37,179 bases of DNA from Kiloniellaceae bacterium (GTDB lineage: Bacteria > Pseudomonadota > Alphaproteobacteria > Kiloniellales > J153). Location of the stretch: assembly GCA_021776115.1 (NCBI GenBank), contig JAJFGN010000002.1:1-37179 (forward strand). The letters are read 5' to 3'. A program made the position numbers and the translations under genes. The stretch's first letter is position 1. Each line of letters opens with the position of its first letter. Of the stretch, positions 23,576-32,072 are shown in pieces. The notes beneath the pieces were generated by a model. The model saw only the letters and a list, made by a program, of their open reading frames with translations. It was not told the origin of the DNA and ran no database searches.

Positions 23576-24115
23576 ATGCGAAATTTGATTGGCGTTGCCG
23601 CGCTCGCGTTCGCGTTTCTCTCGCCGGCCGCGCAAGCCGCCGAGAGCTGGGGCCTTCCGGGCGAGGAGATCGTGCGCTTTGAGGCCAAGGTGGTCGATGT
23701 TCTGTGCGAGCTTTCGGGCGACTGCCCCGCCAATTGCGGCGGCGGCAAGCGGCAACTCGGCCTGGTCAACGACGAGGGGCGCCTGATCCTGCCGCTTAAG
23801 AACCAAGTCCCCTTCGCCGGCGCGGCTTATGAGTTGATCGATTTTTGCGCCAAGCGTGTCGTCGCGGACGGCCTGATGGTGACCAACCGGGGCTATACCT
23901 TCATGACCCTGCAATTCGTCCGCGCGGCGCCGGAGGGCCCCTGGAAGCGCGCCAATCGCTTCACGGCCAAGTGGGCCGAGCGCAACAACGTGGCGGCGGA
24001 CAGCGATGCGGCGAAGCAGTGGTTCTATAACGACCCGCGGGTCAAAGATTTGGTCGCGCGCCAAGGCAAGCTTGGCTTGGGGACAGCGGCCGACAAAGAA
24101 TTCCTGGGAGAATAG
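23576..24115 (+). CDS. Exported Cys protein with CxxxC motif, second gene of the SCO operon
   Basis: The 179-residue product has a signal peptide (cleavage near AAQA, residue 21). It resembles the preceding product: strand-Cys (VVDVLCEL, C44), then CPANC (C50, C54) and GLVNDEGRLILPLKN, which aligns with GIKGDDGKVYMVLKL of its neighbour. A fourth Cys (C91, LIDFCAK) and a C-terminal helical extension (about 120-179) are specific to it. The function is unknown; copper or thiol chemistry is inferred from context. The start follows GGGGAGTAAGG, 5 bases after the upstream stop, and the stop is 3 bases before the SCO gene, so all three are one operon. Confidence 0.82.
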   Translation: MRNLIGVAALAFAFLSPAAQAAESWGLPGEEIVRFEAKVVDVLCELSGDCPANCGGGKRQLGLVNDEGRLILPLKNQVPFAGAAYELIDFCAKRVVADGLMVTNRGYTFMTLQFVRAAPEGPWKRANRFTAKWAERNNVAADSDAAKQWFYNDPRVKDLVARQGKLGLGTAADKEFLGE

Positions 24116-24118
24116 GCA

Positions 24119-24718
24119 ATGGGAATCGCTTCCCTGCGAGGCGGTTTAGCTCTCGCGGCCTTGATCCTAGGTTTCTTGGCTGTGCCGGGATGGGCGCACG
24201 ATAAAGAATCGCCTGTCGGGGCGGCGGCCGTCCCGGTTCAGGCCGGCGGCCCGTTCGCGTTGATCGATCATATGGGCCAGCCGGTGACCGATCGGGATTT
24301 TCGCGGCCGCTACATGCTGGTTTTTTTCGGTTACGCGAATTGCCCCGGCATCTGCCCGACCGGCCTGCGCGGCATGGCTGCCACGCTGGATATCCTGGGT
24401 CCCGAGGGCGAACGAATTGCGCCGATCCTGGTGACCATAGATCCGGAGCGCGATACCGTCGAAAACTTAGGGCCCGCGGTTGCCAAGATTCATTCGCGAT
24501 TGATCGGTCTGACCGGCACCTTCGCGCAACTGAACGCGGCCGCCAAGGCCTACAAGATTTCCGCCAAGCGGATCGGCTGGACCTTGCAGAAGCAGCCGAT
24601 CGTCCAGCACAGCTCCTTCATTTACCTGATGGGGCCGGACGGCAAACTCCTGACCCTGTTCCCGCCGATCATGGACCCGGAGCAGATGGCGGCGGCGATT
24701 CGCGGTTATATGAGCTAG
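24119..24718 (+). CDS. SCO1/SenC family copper chaperone
   Basis: This 199-residue protein has a thioredoxin fold. A signal peptide or anchor covers about 1-26 (cleavage near GWA). The copper-binding CxxxC is FGYANCPGICP (C75, C79) and the third ligand is H164 in VQHSSFIYLMG. TIDPERDTVE is also conserved. SCO proteins deliver copper to, or reduce cysteines of, the CuA site of cytochrome oxidase, and some serve other copper proteins. No oxidase genes are nearby. As last gene of a tight operon with two CxxxC proteins it probably works with them in one periplasmic route. Confidence 0.93.
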   Translation: MGIASLRGGLALAALILGFLAVPGWAHDKESPVGAAAVPVQAGGPFALIDHMGQPVTDRDFRGRYMLVFFGYANCPGICPTGLRGMAATLDILGPEGERIAPILVTIDPERDTVENLGPAVAKIHSRLIGLTGTFAQLNAAAKAYKISAKRIGWTLQKQPIVQHSSFIYLMGPDGKLLTLFPPIMDPEQMAAAIRGYMS

Positions 24719-24766
24719 GCCGTCAAGGCCGCACCGAACGACAGCCTAGTCCCAGACAGGGGCGGC

Positions 24767-25381
24767 TTACTCTTGTTCCGCAAACGCGAGCTTTAGTCCT
24801 AGCGCCGCGAAAGTCCCTGCGAAGATTCGCCGCATCCAGGTCATCGCGGAGGGTTTGGAAACGATGTGTTTGCGCACCGAAGCGGCAAAAGCGCCGTATC
24901 CGACGAAGACAACAAGCGTCATGGCCATGAATATCCCCGCAAGGCCGATCATCGACAGCGTTGGATGTGTCGCGTCCGCCGAGACGAACTGCGGCAGGAA
25001 TGCGAGAAAGAAGATCGACAGCTTTGGGTTGAGGATATTGATCAGGACACCTCTAACGGCGACCCCGCGCAGGTTGCGTGCGGTGACGGATTTCTCGACC
25101 TCCAAAGAGCCCGTTTCGCGTAAAGTGCACCAAGCCATATAGAGCAAGTAAGCCACGCCCGCGATCTTCAGAACCTGAAACGCGACGGCACTGGTATGCA
25201 GGATTGCCGCCAGTCCCAGGACGCTAGCCGTGAGATGCGGGACTATGCCGATCGTGCAGCCAAAGGCTGCTGCGATGCTCGAGCGCATGCCGCGCGATAG
25301 GCCGCAGGCCAGGGTGTAGAGTACACCGGTACCCGGAATCAGGACCACGACGAGGGATGTCAGAAGGAACTCGGCGCTCAT
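24767..25381 (-). CDS. LysE/RhtB family amino-acid exporter
   Basis: This 204-residue inner-membrane protein has about six hydrophobic segments and the family features VVLIPGTGVLYTLACGLSRG and RGVLINILNPKLSIFFLAFL. Relatives export lysine, homoserine, threonine or related compounds by proton exchange; the substrate is unknown. I start at the ATG at 25381 (GGGAGCGATC upstream) rather than 25417. It converges with the SCO operon, with a 48-base gap holding no clear terminator. Confidence 0.92.
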   Translation of the reverse strand: MSAEFLLTSLVVVLIPGTGVLYTLACGLSRGMRSSIAAAFGCTIGIVPHLTASVLGLAAILHTSAVAFQVLKIAGVAYLLYMAWCTLRETGSLEVEKSVTARNLRGVAVRGVLINILNPKLSIFFLAFLPQFVSADATHPTLSMIGLAGIFMAMTLVVFVGYGAFAASVRKHIVSKPSAMTWMRRIFAGTFAALGLKLAFAEQE

Positions 25382-25471
25382 GATCGCTCCCAGGCAGTTA
25401 GGATATACTTGGCTCATACTGTCATAAGTAATTGCGCTTGCGCGCCCTTAATCCACCGCGGTATCGCGCGC

Positions 25472-25939
25472 CTACCCCAGGGCGTCGAGCGCGCCTTGCA
25501 GGATGTAGGCGGCCGCCATCTTATCGACGACCTGGGCCCGGCGCTTGCGGGTCATATCGGCCTCGTCGATCAGCACCCGCTGAACCGCCGCCGTGGACAG
25601 CCTTTCGTCCCAGAACGCCATTGGCAGGGTTATCCCGGCGATTTGCTCCAGGTTGGCGGCGAATTGGCGCACCGACTCACAGCGCGGCCCCTCGCTGCCG
25701 TCCATATTCACCGGTAACCCGATGACCAGGCCGCCCACTTGGCGATCCTTTATCACCCGCCGCAGGGCTTCGGCGTCCTTGGTGAACTTGACCCGGCGCA
25801 GGGTCTCCAGCGGCGAGGCCACGCGAAAGGCGGAATCCGAAATCGCCAGGCCGAGGGTTTTGTCGCCGACATCCAAGCCAAGCAAGCGATCGCCCGAGGC
25901 CAAGAGGCCCGGCAGCGTATGAAGGGAGATGATCGTCAT
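25472..25939 (-). CDS. ruvX: RuvX/YqgF Holliday-junction resolvase-like protein
   Basis: This 155-residue RNase H-fold protein is implicated in rRNA 5' processing in E. coli and in Holliday junction resolution. Motifs are LLGLDVGDKTLGLAISD, VIGLPVNMDGSEGPR, FWDERLSTAAV and DKMAAAYILQGALD, with the catalytic acids in the first, third and fourth. In many alphaproteobacteria it lies directly beside pyrB; here about 5 kb of accessory genes separate them. It is divergent from the secreted protein at 26030. Confidence 0.95.
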   Translation of the reverse strand: MTIISLHTLPGLLASGDRLLGLDVGDKTLGLAISDSAFRVASPLETLRRVKFTKDAEALRRVIKDRQVGGLVIGLPVNMDGSEGPRCESVRQFAANLEQIAGITLPMAFWDERLSTAAVQRVLIDEADMTRKRRAQVVDKMAAAYILQGALDALG

Positions 25940-26029
25940 GGTCGGCTAAGATAACCTAGGTATTACCGCGATCTTTACCTTTCTGGTCTAGCGTGCTCAC
26001 GCCCCAATGCCAATGAAGGGATGTCGGTT

Positions 26030-26647
26030 ATGGCGAAGTCCGCGGGCCGAAAGAGCATCGAACGCCGGGTCGGAAGCTTGGCTCTGAGCACGGCGGTTGT
26101 GCTGCTGGGTCTGCTTGGGCCGGTGGTGCCTGCCTACCCGCAAGCGGCCCGATTGGATATTGGGGCGGCGCCGCGCAACATGATTCCGCCGCAGTTGCTT
26201 ATCGGAGACTGGCTGACCATCATCAGGATCGATGACCGGCCGCAGCCCGTGCGCCTGCAGATACACACGGTCGAGCCGGGGAAGACCGCCGGTAAGCTCA
26301 TTTATTCCAGTCCCAAGCGCTGCTTCGTCGATCTGGAGTACGGCGGCCCGGATGGCGACGAGCACATATTCTATATCGTGCCCTTCACGAATTGCTTCCG
26401 CTACGGCAAGGCGGACTACATCGCGTTCACCGCCGCCGAACCGATTCCGGGTGCGTCGAGCGATCTGACCAGGCAGGCCAAGGATTACCGGCTGATGTCC
26501 AAGGATCAGAAAGCAAGCGCCGGCACGTCGGACAGCGATGCCGACCCACAGAAAGGCGGGGCCAAGGCGCCCAAGGTCGAGAGCATGCGCTATACCATCA
26601 CTCTTAACCGCAGGCGCGTCGAAATCGGCCTTCTGACGCGTCAGTAA
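26030..26647 (+). CDS. Exported protein of unknown function with one Cys pair
   Basis: The 205-residue product has a basic N-terminus, a hydrophobic core (about 17-32) and a likely cleavage near YPQA (residue 39-40). The mature part is beta-rich, with GDWLTIIRID, SPKRCFVDLE (C98) and IVPFTNCFRYG (C122), and a low-complexity Ser/Asp/Lys linker (about 165-185) before a C-terminal strand. The two cysteines could form a disulfide. I do not recognise the family; the shape recalls small periplasmic proteins of the invasion-associated-locus-B type, but the match is weak. The ATG at 26030 has AAGGG 9 bases upstream; an ATG at 26021 is in frame but touches that site. Confidence 0.72.
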   Translation: MAKSAGRKSIERRVGSLALSTAVVLLGLLGPVVPAYPQAARLDIGAAPRNMIPPQLLIGDWLTIIRIDDRPQPVRLQIHTVEPGKTAGKLIYSSPKRCFVDLEYGGPDGDEHIFYIVPFTNCFRYGKADYIAFTAAEPIPGASSDLTRQAKDYRLMSKDQKASAGTSDSDADPQKGGAKAPKVESMRYTITLNRRRVEIGLLTRQ

Positions 26648-26767
26648 GGGCGCAACTCCGACACCGCATTGCTTGCCGCCCGCCAAGCCGGGTGCTAGTT
26701 TCCGGCCGCTTTCGCACGGCGAGGTCACGGCCGTCGCGTGCGTTCCCGATCAGGTGGGTCATGGTCC

Positions 26768-27055
26768 ATGGCGGTCGACAAATCCACGGTCGCGCATATC
26801 GCTAAGCTGGCGTGTATCCGTATTCCGGAGGCGCAGCAAGAGGCGTTGGCCGGCGAACTCAACAGTATCCTCGGCTGGGTCGAACAACTGGGCGAGTTGG
26901 ATACGCAGGGCATCGCGCCGATGACCAGCGTCGTCGAAATGCGCCTGCCGAAGCGCGTGGATGCGGTGACCGACGGCGACTGCCGCGACAAGGTGATCGC
27001 GAACGCACCCGAATCCGCGCACGGCTTTTTTTCCGTACCCAAGGTGGTCGAGTAG
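26768..27055 (+). CDS. gatC: Asp-tRNA(Asn)/Glu-tRNA(Gln) amidotransferase subunit C
   Basis: This 95-residue subunit stabilises the GatAB amidotransferase, which converts misacylated Glu-tRNA(Gln) or Asp-tRNA(Asn). The family pattern is clear: [37 protein letters not shown] and the C-terminal FFSVPKVVE. The ATG at 26768 gives the normal N-terminus. The stop TAG overlaps the GTG start of gatA by one base, so translation is coupled. Confidence 0.95.
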   Translation: MAVDKSTVAHIAKLACIRIPEAQQEALAGELNSILGWVEQLGELDTQGIAPMTSVVEMRLPKRVDAVTDGDCRDKVIANAPESAHGFFSVPKVVE

Positions 27056-28533
27056 TGGCGCGCCTCAACGAACTGACCATCGCGGTGGCGCGCGATGGCC
27101 TGGCCAAGGGCGATTTCTCTGCTAAGGAGCTGACCGAAGCCTCGGTCGCGGCCATGGAATCCGTACGGCCGCTCAATGCCTTCATCACCGAAACGCCCGA
27201 GCGTGCGCTGGATATGGCGCAAGCCTCCGACGCGCGCCGCGCCAAGGGCGACGTAGGGGTGCTGGAGGGCATCCCGCTCGCGATCAAGGACCTGTTCTGT
27301 ACCGAGGGCGTGTTGACCACTGCGGGTTCGCACATCCTCGACGGTTTCATACCGCCCTATGAATCGAGCGTAACCGCGAACCTGTGGCGCGCGGGCGCGG
27401 CGATGCTGGGCAAGACCAACATGGACGAGTTCGCCATGGGGTCGTCCAACACCACAAGCTACTACGGCAACGTCGAGAACCCTTGGCGGCGGCAGGGCGA
27501 AAACCGCCCGCTGGTGCCTGGCGGTTCGTCAGGCGGATCGGCGGCGGCGGTCGCGGCGCGCTGCGCGCCGGGCGCCACCGGCACCGACACCGGCGGTTCG
27601 ATCCGGCAACCGGCGTCCTTCACCGGACTGGTCGGCCTGAAACCAACCTACGGGCGCTGCTCGCGCTGGGGTATCGTTGCCTTCGCGTCCTCGCTCGATC
27701 AGGCCGGGCCGCTGACCCGCACGGTGCGCGACAGCGCGATCATGCTGCGCGCCATGGCCGGGCACGACCCCAAGGACTCGACCAGCGTCGATACGCCGGT
27801 GCCCGACTACGAGGCGGCGCTGAGCGGAGACGTGCGCGGGCTAAGAATCGGTATCCCCAAGGAATACCGGATGGAGGGCATGCCGGGCGAAATTGAAACC
27901 CTGTGGCGGGACGGGATCAAGTGGCTGGAAGCGGCGGGCGCCATCACGGTCGATATCAGCCTCCCGCATACCAAGTACGCACTGCCCGCCTATTACATCG
28001 TCGCGCCGGCCGAAGCTTCGAGCAACCTGGCGCGTTACGACGGCGTGCGCTACGGCTTGCGTGTGCCCGGTGCGACCCTGGACGAGATGTACGAGGCGAC
28101 CCGGGGCGAGGGCTTCGGCGCCGAGGTCAAGCGCCGGGTCATGATCGGCACCTATGTCCTCTCGGCCGGCTACTACGACGCCTATTACAACAAGGCGCGC
28201 CGGGTCCGTGCGCTGATCCTGCGCGACTTCACCGAGGCGTTTGAAAACGTCGATGCCATTCTGACCCCGACCGCGCCCTCGGCCGCCTTCGCGATCGGCG
28301 AGCGAATGGACGATCCTATTGCCATGTACCTGAACGACATCTTCACGGTGCCCGCCAACCTCTCGGGCCTGCCCGGTATTTCGGTCCCGGCGGCGCTAAC
28401 CGGCGACGGCCTGCCGCTCGGCCTGCAGGTCATTGGCCGCGCGTTCGATGAGGAAACCATGCTGCGCGTGGCCGGGGTCCTGGAAGACGCCGCCGGCTTC
28501 GACGCCGAGCCGGCCTTCGTCGCGGGACGATGA
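27055..28533 (+). CDS. gatA: Asp-tRNA(Asn)/Glu-tRNA(Gln) amidotransferase subunit A
   Basis: This 492-residue glutaminase/amidase subunit supplies ammonia for tRNA-dependent amidation. The amidase-signature triad is present: K78 (LAIKDLFC), cis-Ser S158 (PGGSSGGS) and nucleophile S182 ([11 protein letters not shown]). I use the GTG at 27055, which gives the family's usual N-terminus ([20 protein letters not shown]). The frame stays open upstream through gatC, but that part does not resemble GatA. It is coupled to gatC; a palindromic repeat separates it from gatB. Confidence 0.97.
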   Translation: MARLNELTIAVARDGLAKGDFSAKELTEASVAAMESVRPLNAFITETPERALDMAQASDARRAKGDVGVLEGIPLAIKDLFCTEGVLTTAGSHILDGFIPPYESSVTANLWRAGAAMLGKTNMDEFAMGSSNTTSYYGNVENPWRRQGENRPLVPGGSSGGSAAAVAARCAPGATGTDTGGSIRQPASFTGLVGLKPTYGRCSRWGIVAFASSLDQAGPLTRTVRDSAIMLRAMAGHDPKDSTSVDTPVPDYEAALSGDVRGLRIGIPKEYRMEGMPGEIETLWRDGIKWLEAAGAITVDISLPHTKYALPAYYIVAPAEASSNLARYDGVRYGLRVPGATLDEMYEATRGEGFGAEVKRRVMIGTYVLSAGYYDAYYNKARRVRALILRDFTEAFENVDAILTPTAPSAAFAIGERMDDPIAMYLNDIFTVPANLSGLPGISVPAALTGDGLPLGLQVIGRAFDEETMLRVAGVLEDAAGFDAEPAFVAGR

Positions 28534-28546
28534 CAAGGTATTTTTG

Positions 28547-28703
28547 AACCACGAAGACGCGAAGACACGACGAAGAAATGGGGATAACCACAGAGGCACA
28601 GAGACACAGAGAAATCCGAATCTTTAGCTATCCTCTGTGTCTCTGTGCCTCTGTGGTAAGATTCTTTTGAGTTCACTTCTTTCTTCTTAGTGTCTTTGCG
28701 GTG
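28547..28703. repeat. Nested palindromic repeat between gatA and gatB
   Basis: Most of the 202-base gap is a nested inverted repeat. The inner arms, 28587-28611 and 28633-28657, are perfect over 25 bases (core CACAGAGGCACAGAGACAC) with a 21-base spacer. The outer arms (28547-28579, and about 28674-28703) pair imperfectly around GAAGACACGACGAAG and its complement. I have the impression that similar sequences recur as dispersed palindromes in other environmental bacterial genomes; origin and function are unclear. It has no coding capacity and no T-run for termination. Confidence 0.85.
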
Positions 28704-28735
28704 AAAAATTCTAACTTGGTTTTGGACAGAAAACG

Positions 28736-30193
28736 ATGTCCCTAGTTCAAGGTAAAACCGGCGAGTGGGAAGTGGTTATCGGGCTGGAGGTCCATGCCCA
28801 GGTGATCGCCGAGTCCAAACTCTTTTCCGGTGCGGCGACCGCCTTTGGCGCGGAGCCGAACACGCAAGTCTCGCTGGTCGATGCGGCCATGCCGGGCATG
28901 TTGCCGGTGCTGAACGAGAAAAGCATCGAGCAGGCGGTCAAGACCGGCCTGGGCCTCAACGCCCAAATCAATCTCACGTCGGTATTTGAGCGTAAGAACT
29001 ACTTCTACCCCGACCTGCCGCAGGGCTATCAGATCTCGCAGTACCTGCAGCCCATCGTGGGCGAGGGGGTGGTGACTCTCGACCTGCCGGACGGGGCGGT
29101 CAAGGAGGTCGGGATCGAACGCCTGCACCTGGAGCAAGACGCCGGCAAGAGCCTGCACGACCAGCACCCCACGGCGACCTATATCGACCTCAACCGCTCC
29201 GGCGTTACGCTCATGGAGATCGTTTCCAAGCCCGATATGCGTTCCGCCGAGGAGGTCGGCGCCTACCTGGAGAAGCTGCGCTCGATCCTGCGCTATCTGG
29301 GGACCTGTTCGGGTAACATGGAAGAAGGCTCCATGCGCTGCGACGTGAACGTCTCCGTGCGCCATCCCGGCGAGGACCTGGGCACCCGAACCGAGACCAA
29401 GAACGTCAATTCGATCCGTTTCGCGAAACAGGCCATCGAGCACGAGGCCAAGCGTCAGATCGCCCTGATCGAAGACGGTGGCAAGGTAACTCAAGAAACC
29501 CGCCTGTTCGATCCCGACCGGGGCGTGACGCGGGCCATGCGCAGCAAGGAGGAGGCGCACGACTACCGCTATTTCCCCGATCCCGATTTGCTGCCCGTGG
29601 TGCTGGACCCCGACTGGGTGGCGGAGCTGAAGCGCGGCTTGCCCGAATTGCCGGACGCCAAGAAAGCGCGCTTCACGGCCGACTTCGGTTTGAGCGCCTA
29701 TGACGCCGGCGTGCTGGTTGCCGAGCAGGAGACGGCGGCGTATTTCGAGACGGTCGTGGCTGGCGGCGGCGGGCGCGATGCCAAGCAGGCGGCGAACTGG
29801 GTAACCGGCGCGCTGTTCGGGGCCCTCAACCGCGGGGGTATGGAAATTGGCGCGGCCCCGATCGACGCGGACAAGCTGGGCGGCTTGCTCGACCTCTTAG
29901 AGGCCGGAACGATATCCGGGCGTATCGCCAAGGATGTCTTCGACGCCATGTGGGAAAGCGGCAAAGACGCCGCCACCGTCGTCGAGGAAAAGGGCCTGAA
30001 GCAGATCTCCGATAGCGGCGCCATCGAGGCCATAGTGGACCACGCGATCGCCGACAATCCGGGCCAGGTCGAGCAGTTCAAGTCCGGCAACGACAAGGTC
30101 CTTGGCTGGTTCGTCGGCCAGATCATGAAGGCGAGCCAAGGTAAGGCGAACCCCGGCATGGTCAACCAGCTTCTACGGAAGAAACTCACTTAA
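28736..30193 (+). CDS. gatB: Asp-tRNA(Asn)/Glu-tRNA(Gln) amidotransferase subunit B
   Basis: This 485-residue subunit binds the misacylated tRNA and activates it with ATP. The N-terminus [13 protein letters not shown], the metal/tRNA region [19 protein letters not shown], and [14 protein letters not shown] followed by [16 protein letters not shown] are all typical. The C-terminal YqeY-like tail ends [15 protein letters not shown]. Length is normal. It belongs with gatCA but starts about 200 bases after gatA, behind a palindromic repeat, with only a weak GGA upstream of the ATG. Confidence 0.97.
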   Translation: MSLVQGKTGEWEVVIGLEVHAQVIAESKLFSGAATAFGAEPNTQVSLVDAAMPGMLPVLNEKSIEQAVKTGLGLNAQINLTSVFERKNYFYPDLPQGYQISQYLQPIVGEGVVTLDLPDGAVKEVGIERLHLEQDAGKSLHDQHPTATYIDLNRSGVTLMEIVSKPDMRSAEEVGAYLEKLRSILRYLGTCSGNMEEGSMRCDVNVSVRHPGEDLGTRTETKNVNSIRFAKQAIEHEAKRQIALIEDGGKVTQETRLFDPDRGVTRAMRSKEEAHDYRYFPDPDLLPVVLDPDWVAELKRGLPELPDAKKARFTADFGLSAYDAGVLVAEQETAAYFETVVAGGGGRDAKQAANWVTGALFGALNRGGMEIGAAPIDADKLGGLLDLLEAGTISGRIAKDVFDAMWESGKDAATVVEEKGLKQISDSGAIEAIVDHAIADNPGQVEQFKSGNDKVLGWFVGQIMKASQGKANPGMVNQLLRKKLT

Positions 30194-30265
30194 TTGAATT
30201 GAATTAATTTTTGCCGGGTGCGAGGCGGCGCTTGCGTGCCGCTCGCGAATCATTAGGTTGCGCGC

Positions 30266-30661
30266 ATGGCCCAGAAAAAAAAGACGCCGAAAAATCTTTA
30301 TAACTGCAACAAATGTCCGGCGTACTGTTGTTCGTACGCCCGCATTGTCGTCAAACAGAAGGACATCGCGCGTCTCGCCGATCACTTTGGCCTGGACGAG
30401 GAAAAGGCGCGCAAAAAGTTCACTAAGAAAGGCCACGACAAGGGCGAGATCGTCCTGCGCCATCAAAAGGACGAGCACTACGGCACGATCTGCCGTTTCA
30501 TCGATCCCAAGACGCGCGGTTGCACAGTCTACAAGGCGCGCCCGAAAATCTGCCGGGAGTTTCCTGGACCGGGGCGTTGCGGATATTACGATTTCTTGAA
30601 ATTCGAGCGCCGTACCCAGGAAGACGAAGACTACGTCTCCACGACCTGGAATGCGGACTGA
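30266..30661 (+). CDS. YkgJ-type cysteine-cluster protein
   Basis: This 131-residue cytoplasmic protein has the N-terminal CNKCPAYCC cluster (C14, C17, C21, C22) and later Cys in GTICRF, GCTVY, KICREFPG and GRCGYY. This is the CxxCxxCC family (UPF0153/YkgJ), thought to bind zinc or an iron-sulfur centre; no activity is established. The N- and C-terminal halves are rich in charged residues. It lies 72 bases after gatB and may be read from the same transcript; a T-run and a palindrome follow. Confidence 0.88.
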   Translation: MAQKKKTPKNLYNCNKCPAYCCSYARIVVKQKDIARLADHFGLDEEKARKKFTKKGHDKGEIVLRHQKDEHYGTICRFIDPKTRGCTVYKARPKICREFPGPGRCGYYDFLKFERRTQEDEDYVSTTWNAD

Positions 30662-30706
30662 GCCTCGTCGGCTAGCACCCCTTTTTTAGCGTCATCTCGT
30701 ATTTAT

Positions 30707-30795
30707 TAATGTCATCCCGGACTTGATCCGGGATCTTCGGCCAGCCGCGAGACTCGATCGAAGAAAGATCCCGGATCAAGTCCGGGATGACGTTA
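30707..30795. repeat. GTCATCCCGG palindromic repeat (copy C, simple form)
   Basis: The arms 30711-30737 and 30765-30791 are perfectly complementary over 27 bases and extend outward to TA ends (30707, 30795) with one mismatch. The arms carry the GTCATCCCGGAC and GATCCGGGATCTT cores of copies A and B without the inserted hairpins or the TAGTGTGG ends. It lies between two convergent genes and could form a long cruciform or act as a two-way transcription barrier. Confidence 0.88.
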
Positions 30796-30841
30796 AGGGG
30801 GCAGTGAAAACGAAGCGGGCGGGGAGCCAGCCAATCCAGCC

Positions 30842-31558
30842 TTAATCGGATCGGCGGGTGGATTCGCCTAGGCGCTGCCGCTGCTTGCCTTCGGCATCGA
30901 AATTGCCAGGCGCAAGCCACGCCTGGAACGCGGCCTTGATCGCAGGCCAGTCCTGGTCGGTCATGGCGTACCAGGCGGTATCGCGGTTGCGGCCCTTGTA
31001 GATGGCCGCTTGGCGGAACAGGCCCTCATAGCGGAACCCAAGACGCTCCGCTGCCGCACGCGACGGGGCGTTCAGAGCGTCGCATTTCCACTCGTAGCGC
31101 CGGTAGCCCAGTTCGTCGAAGGCGCGCGCCATCATCAGGAACATGGCCTCGCTCGCCGCCGGCGTTTTCTGCAAGGGCGGGGCGAAGTTGATGTGGCCGA
31201 CCTCGATGACTCCGTTCGCGGGATCGATCCGCAGATAACTGGCGACACCCGCCGCCTTGCCGGTGCGCTTGTCGATGACTGCGTGGAACAAAGGGTCTTC
31301 GCTCTGGGAACTTGCCGTGGTCCAGTCGCGATAGGACGCCAAGTCATGGAAAGGGCCATAGGGCAAGTAGGTCCATATGCGCGCCTCGGCATCGCTTAGG
31401 TTCGCCTCATGGAGGTCTGCCGCGTGACGGTCCGGGTCCAGCGCCTCGACCCGGCAGAAGACGCCGTCCAGGGCGCTGCGCGGTGGACGCGGGCGCGGCG
31501 ACCAATCCGGCACGGGAAAGCCGATAGGTTGGTTCAGATGGTTGACGCAGGTACTCAT
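30842..31558 (-). CDS. GNAT family N-acetyltransferase (RimJ/RimL type)
   Basis: This 238-residue acetyl-CoA-dependent acetyltransferase shows FCRVEALDPDRHAADLHEA at the N-terminal part, IEVGHINFAPPLQKTPAASE for the acetyl-CoA site, and NAPSRAAAERLGFRYEGLFR near the C-terminus, as in RimJ/RimL-like proteins. The substrate may be a protein N-terminus, an amino acid or a small amine; it cannot be told from sequence. The ATG at 31558 has GGAGATAG upstream. It is divergent from the orphan gene at 31638. Confidence 0.9.
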   Translation of the reverse strand: MSTCVNHLNQPIGFPVPDWSPRPRPPRSALDGVFCRVEALDPDRHAADLHEANLSDAEARIWTYLPYGPFHDLASYRDWTTASSQSEDPLFHAVIDKRTGKAAGVASYLRIDPANGVIEVGHINFAPPLQKTPAASEAMFLMMARAFDELGYRRYEWKCDALNAPSRAAAERLGFRYEGLFRQAAIYKGRNRDTAWYAMTDQDWPAIKAAFQAWLAPGNFDAEGKQRQRLGESTRRSD

Positions 31559-31637
31559 GATTCAGGCTATCTCCATTTTTCCGGTCCCATCATATGATGT
31601 CTTGAGACTCTCTAGGAGGACATTGGAAGATGAGTAC

Positions 31638-32042
31638 ATGACTTGCCGCCAATATCACGAGCTTGAGGGGTTCGAGGAAATTTACCTCGAAGATAGCTGG
31701 GTTCTAGGATTTAAAATGGCGGAAAATGGGATTGAGTTTTTGGTCGACTGTGTTCTTACGGAAAAGCATCCGCTGTACACTCCACGTAAGGAAAATGAGC
31801 AGTACTGCTATTGCAAAGCACGGATTGTTTTTCCAGAGGCCAAATCCGCAATCTGGCACGAACTCAATTGGACGAAGGCTAGGGCCATAGATTTGAATGG
31901 GACTATTGACTACGACAATATCGATTCATTTTACGAAGAGGACGGCGCATACCATTTAGAAGGGAGTTGGGGCCAGGTCAGTATCGTGTCGGATGTGCCG
32001 CAAATCCATCTAGAGACGACGGCGTCTGAATCGGCGACCTAA
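31638..32042 (+). CDS. Small acidic orphan protein, AT-richer than its neighbours
   Basis: The 134-residue product is soluble and acidic, with a single-domain look (FEEIYLEDSWVLGFKM, LTEKHPLYTPRKENEQYCYC, IDYDNIDSFYEEDGAYHLEG). I do not recognise it; small acidic proteins like this include many immunity proteins, but that is a guess. By my count 52 of the 120 bases at 31681-31800 are G or C (about 43%), well below the neighbours, suggesting acquisition. The start is uncertain: ATG 31638 lies 18 bases from AGGAGG (31614-31619), while an in-frame TTG at 31623 lies only 3 bases from it. An out-of-frame ATG at 31630 opens a three-codon frame between. Confidence 0.65.
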   Translation: MTCRQYHELEGFEEIYLEDSWVLGFKMAENGIEFLVDCVLTEKHPLYTPRKENEQYCYCKARIVFPEAKSAIWHELNWTKARAIDLNGTIDYDNIDSFYEEDGAYHLEGSWGQVSIVSDVPQIHLETTASESAT

Positions 32043-32072
32043 GCGGCCGATTCAGTTGCTTGACCTAGATGC

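Noticed and set aside
26812-27054. Upstream extension of gatA through gatC
   Set aside because: This part is gatC in another frame; GatA homology begins exactly at the GTG overlapping the gatC stop.
1-30795. The three GTCATCCCGG repeats as CRISPR or attachment sites
   Set aside because: They are isolated, palindromic and widely spaced, without spacers, cas genes, integrase or tRNA.
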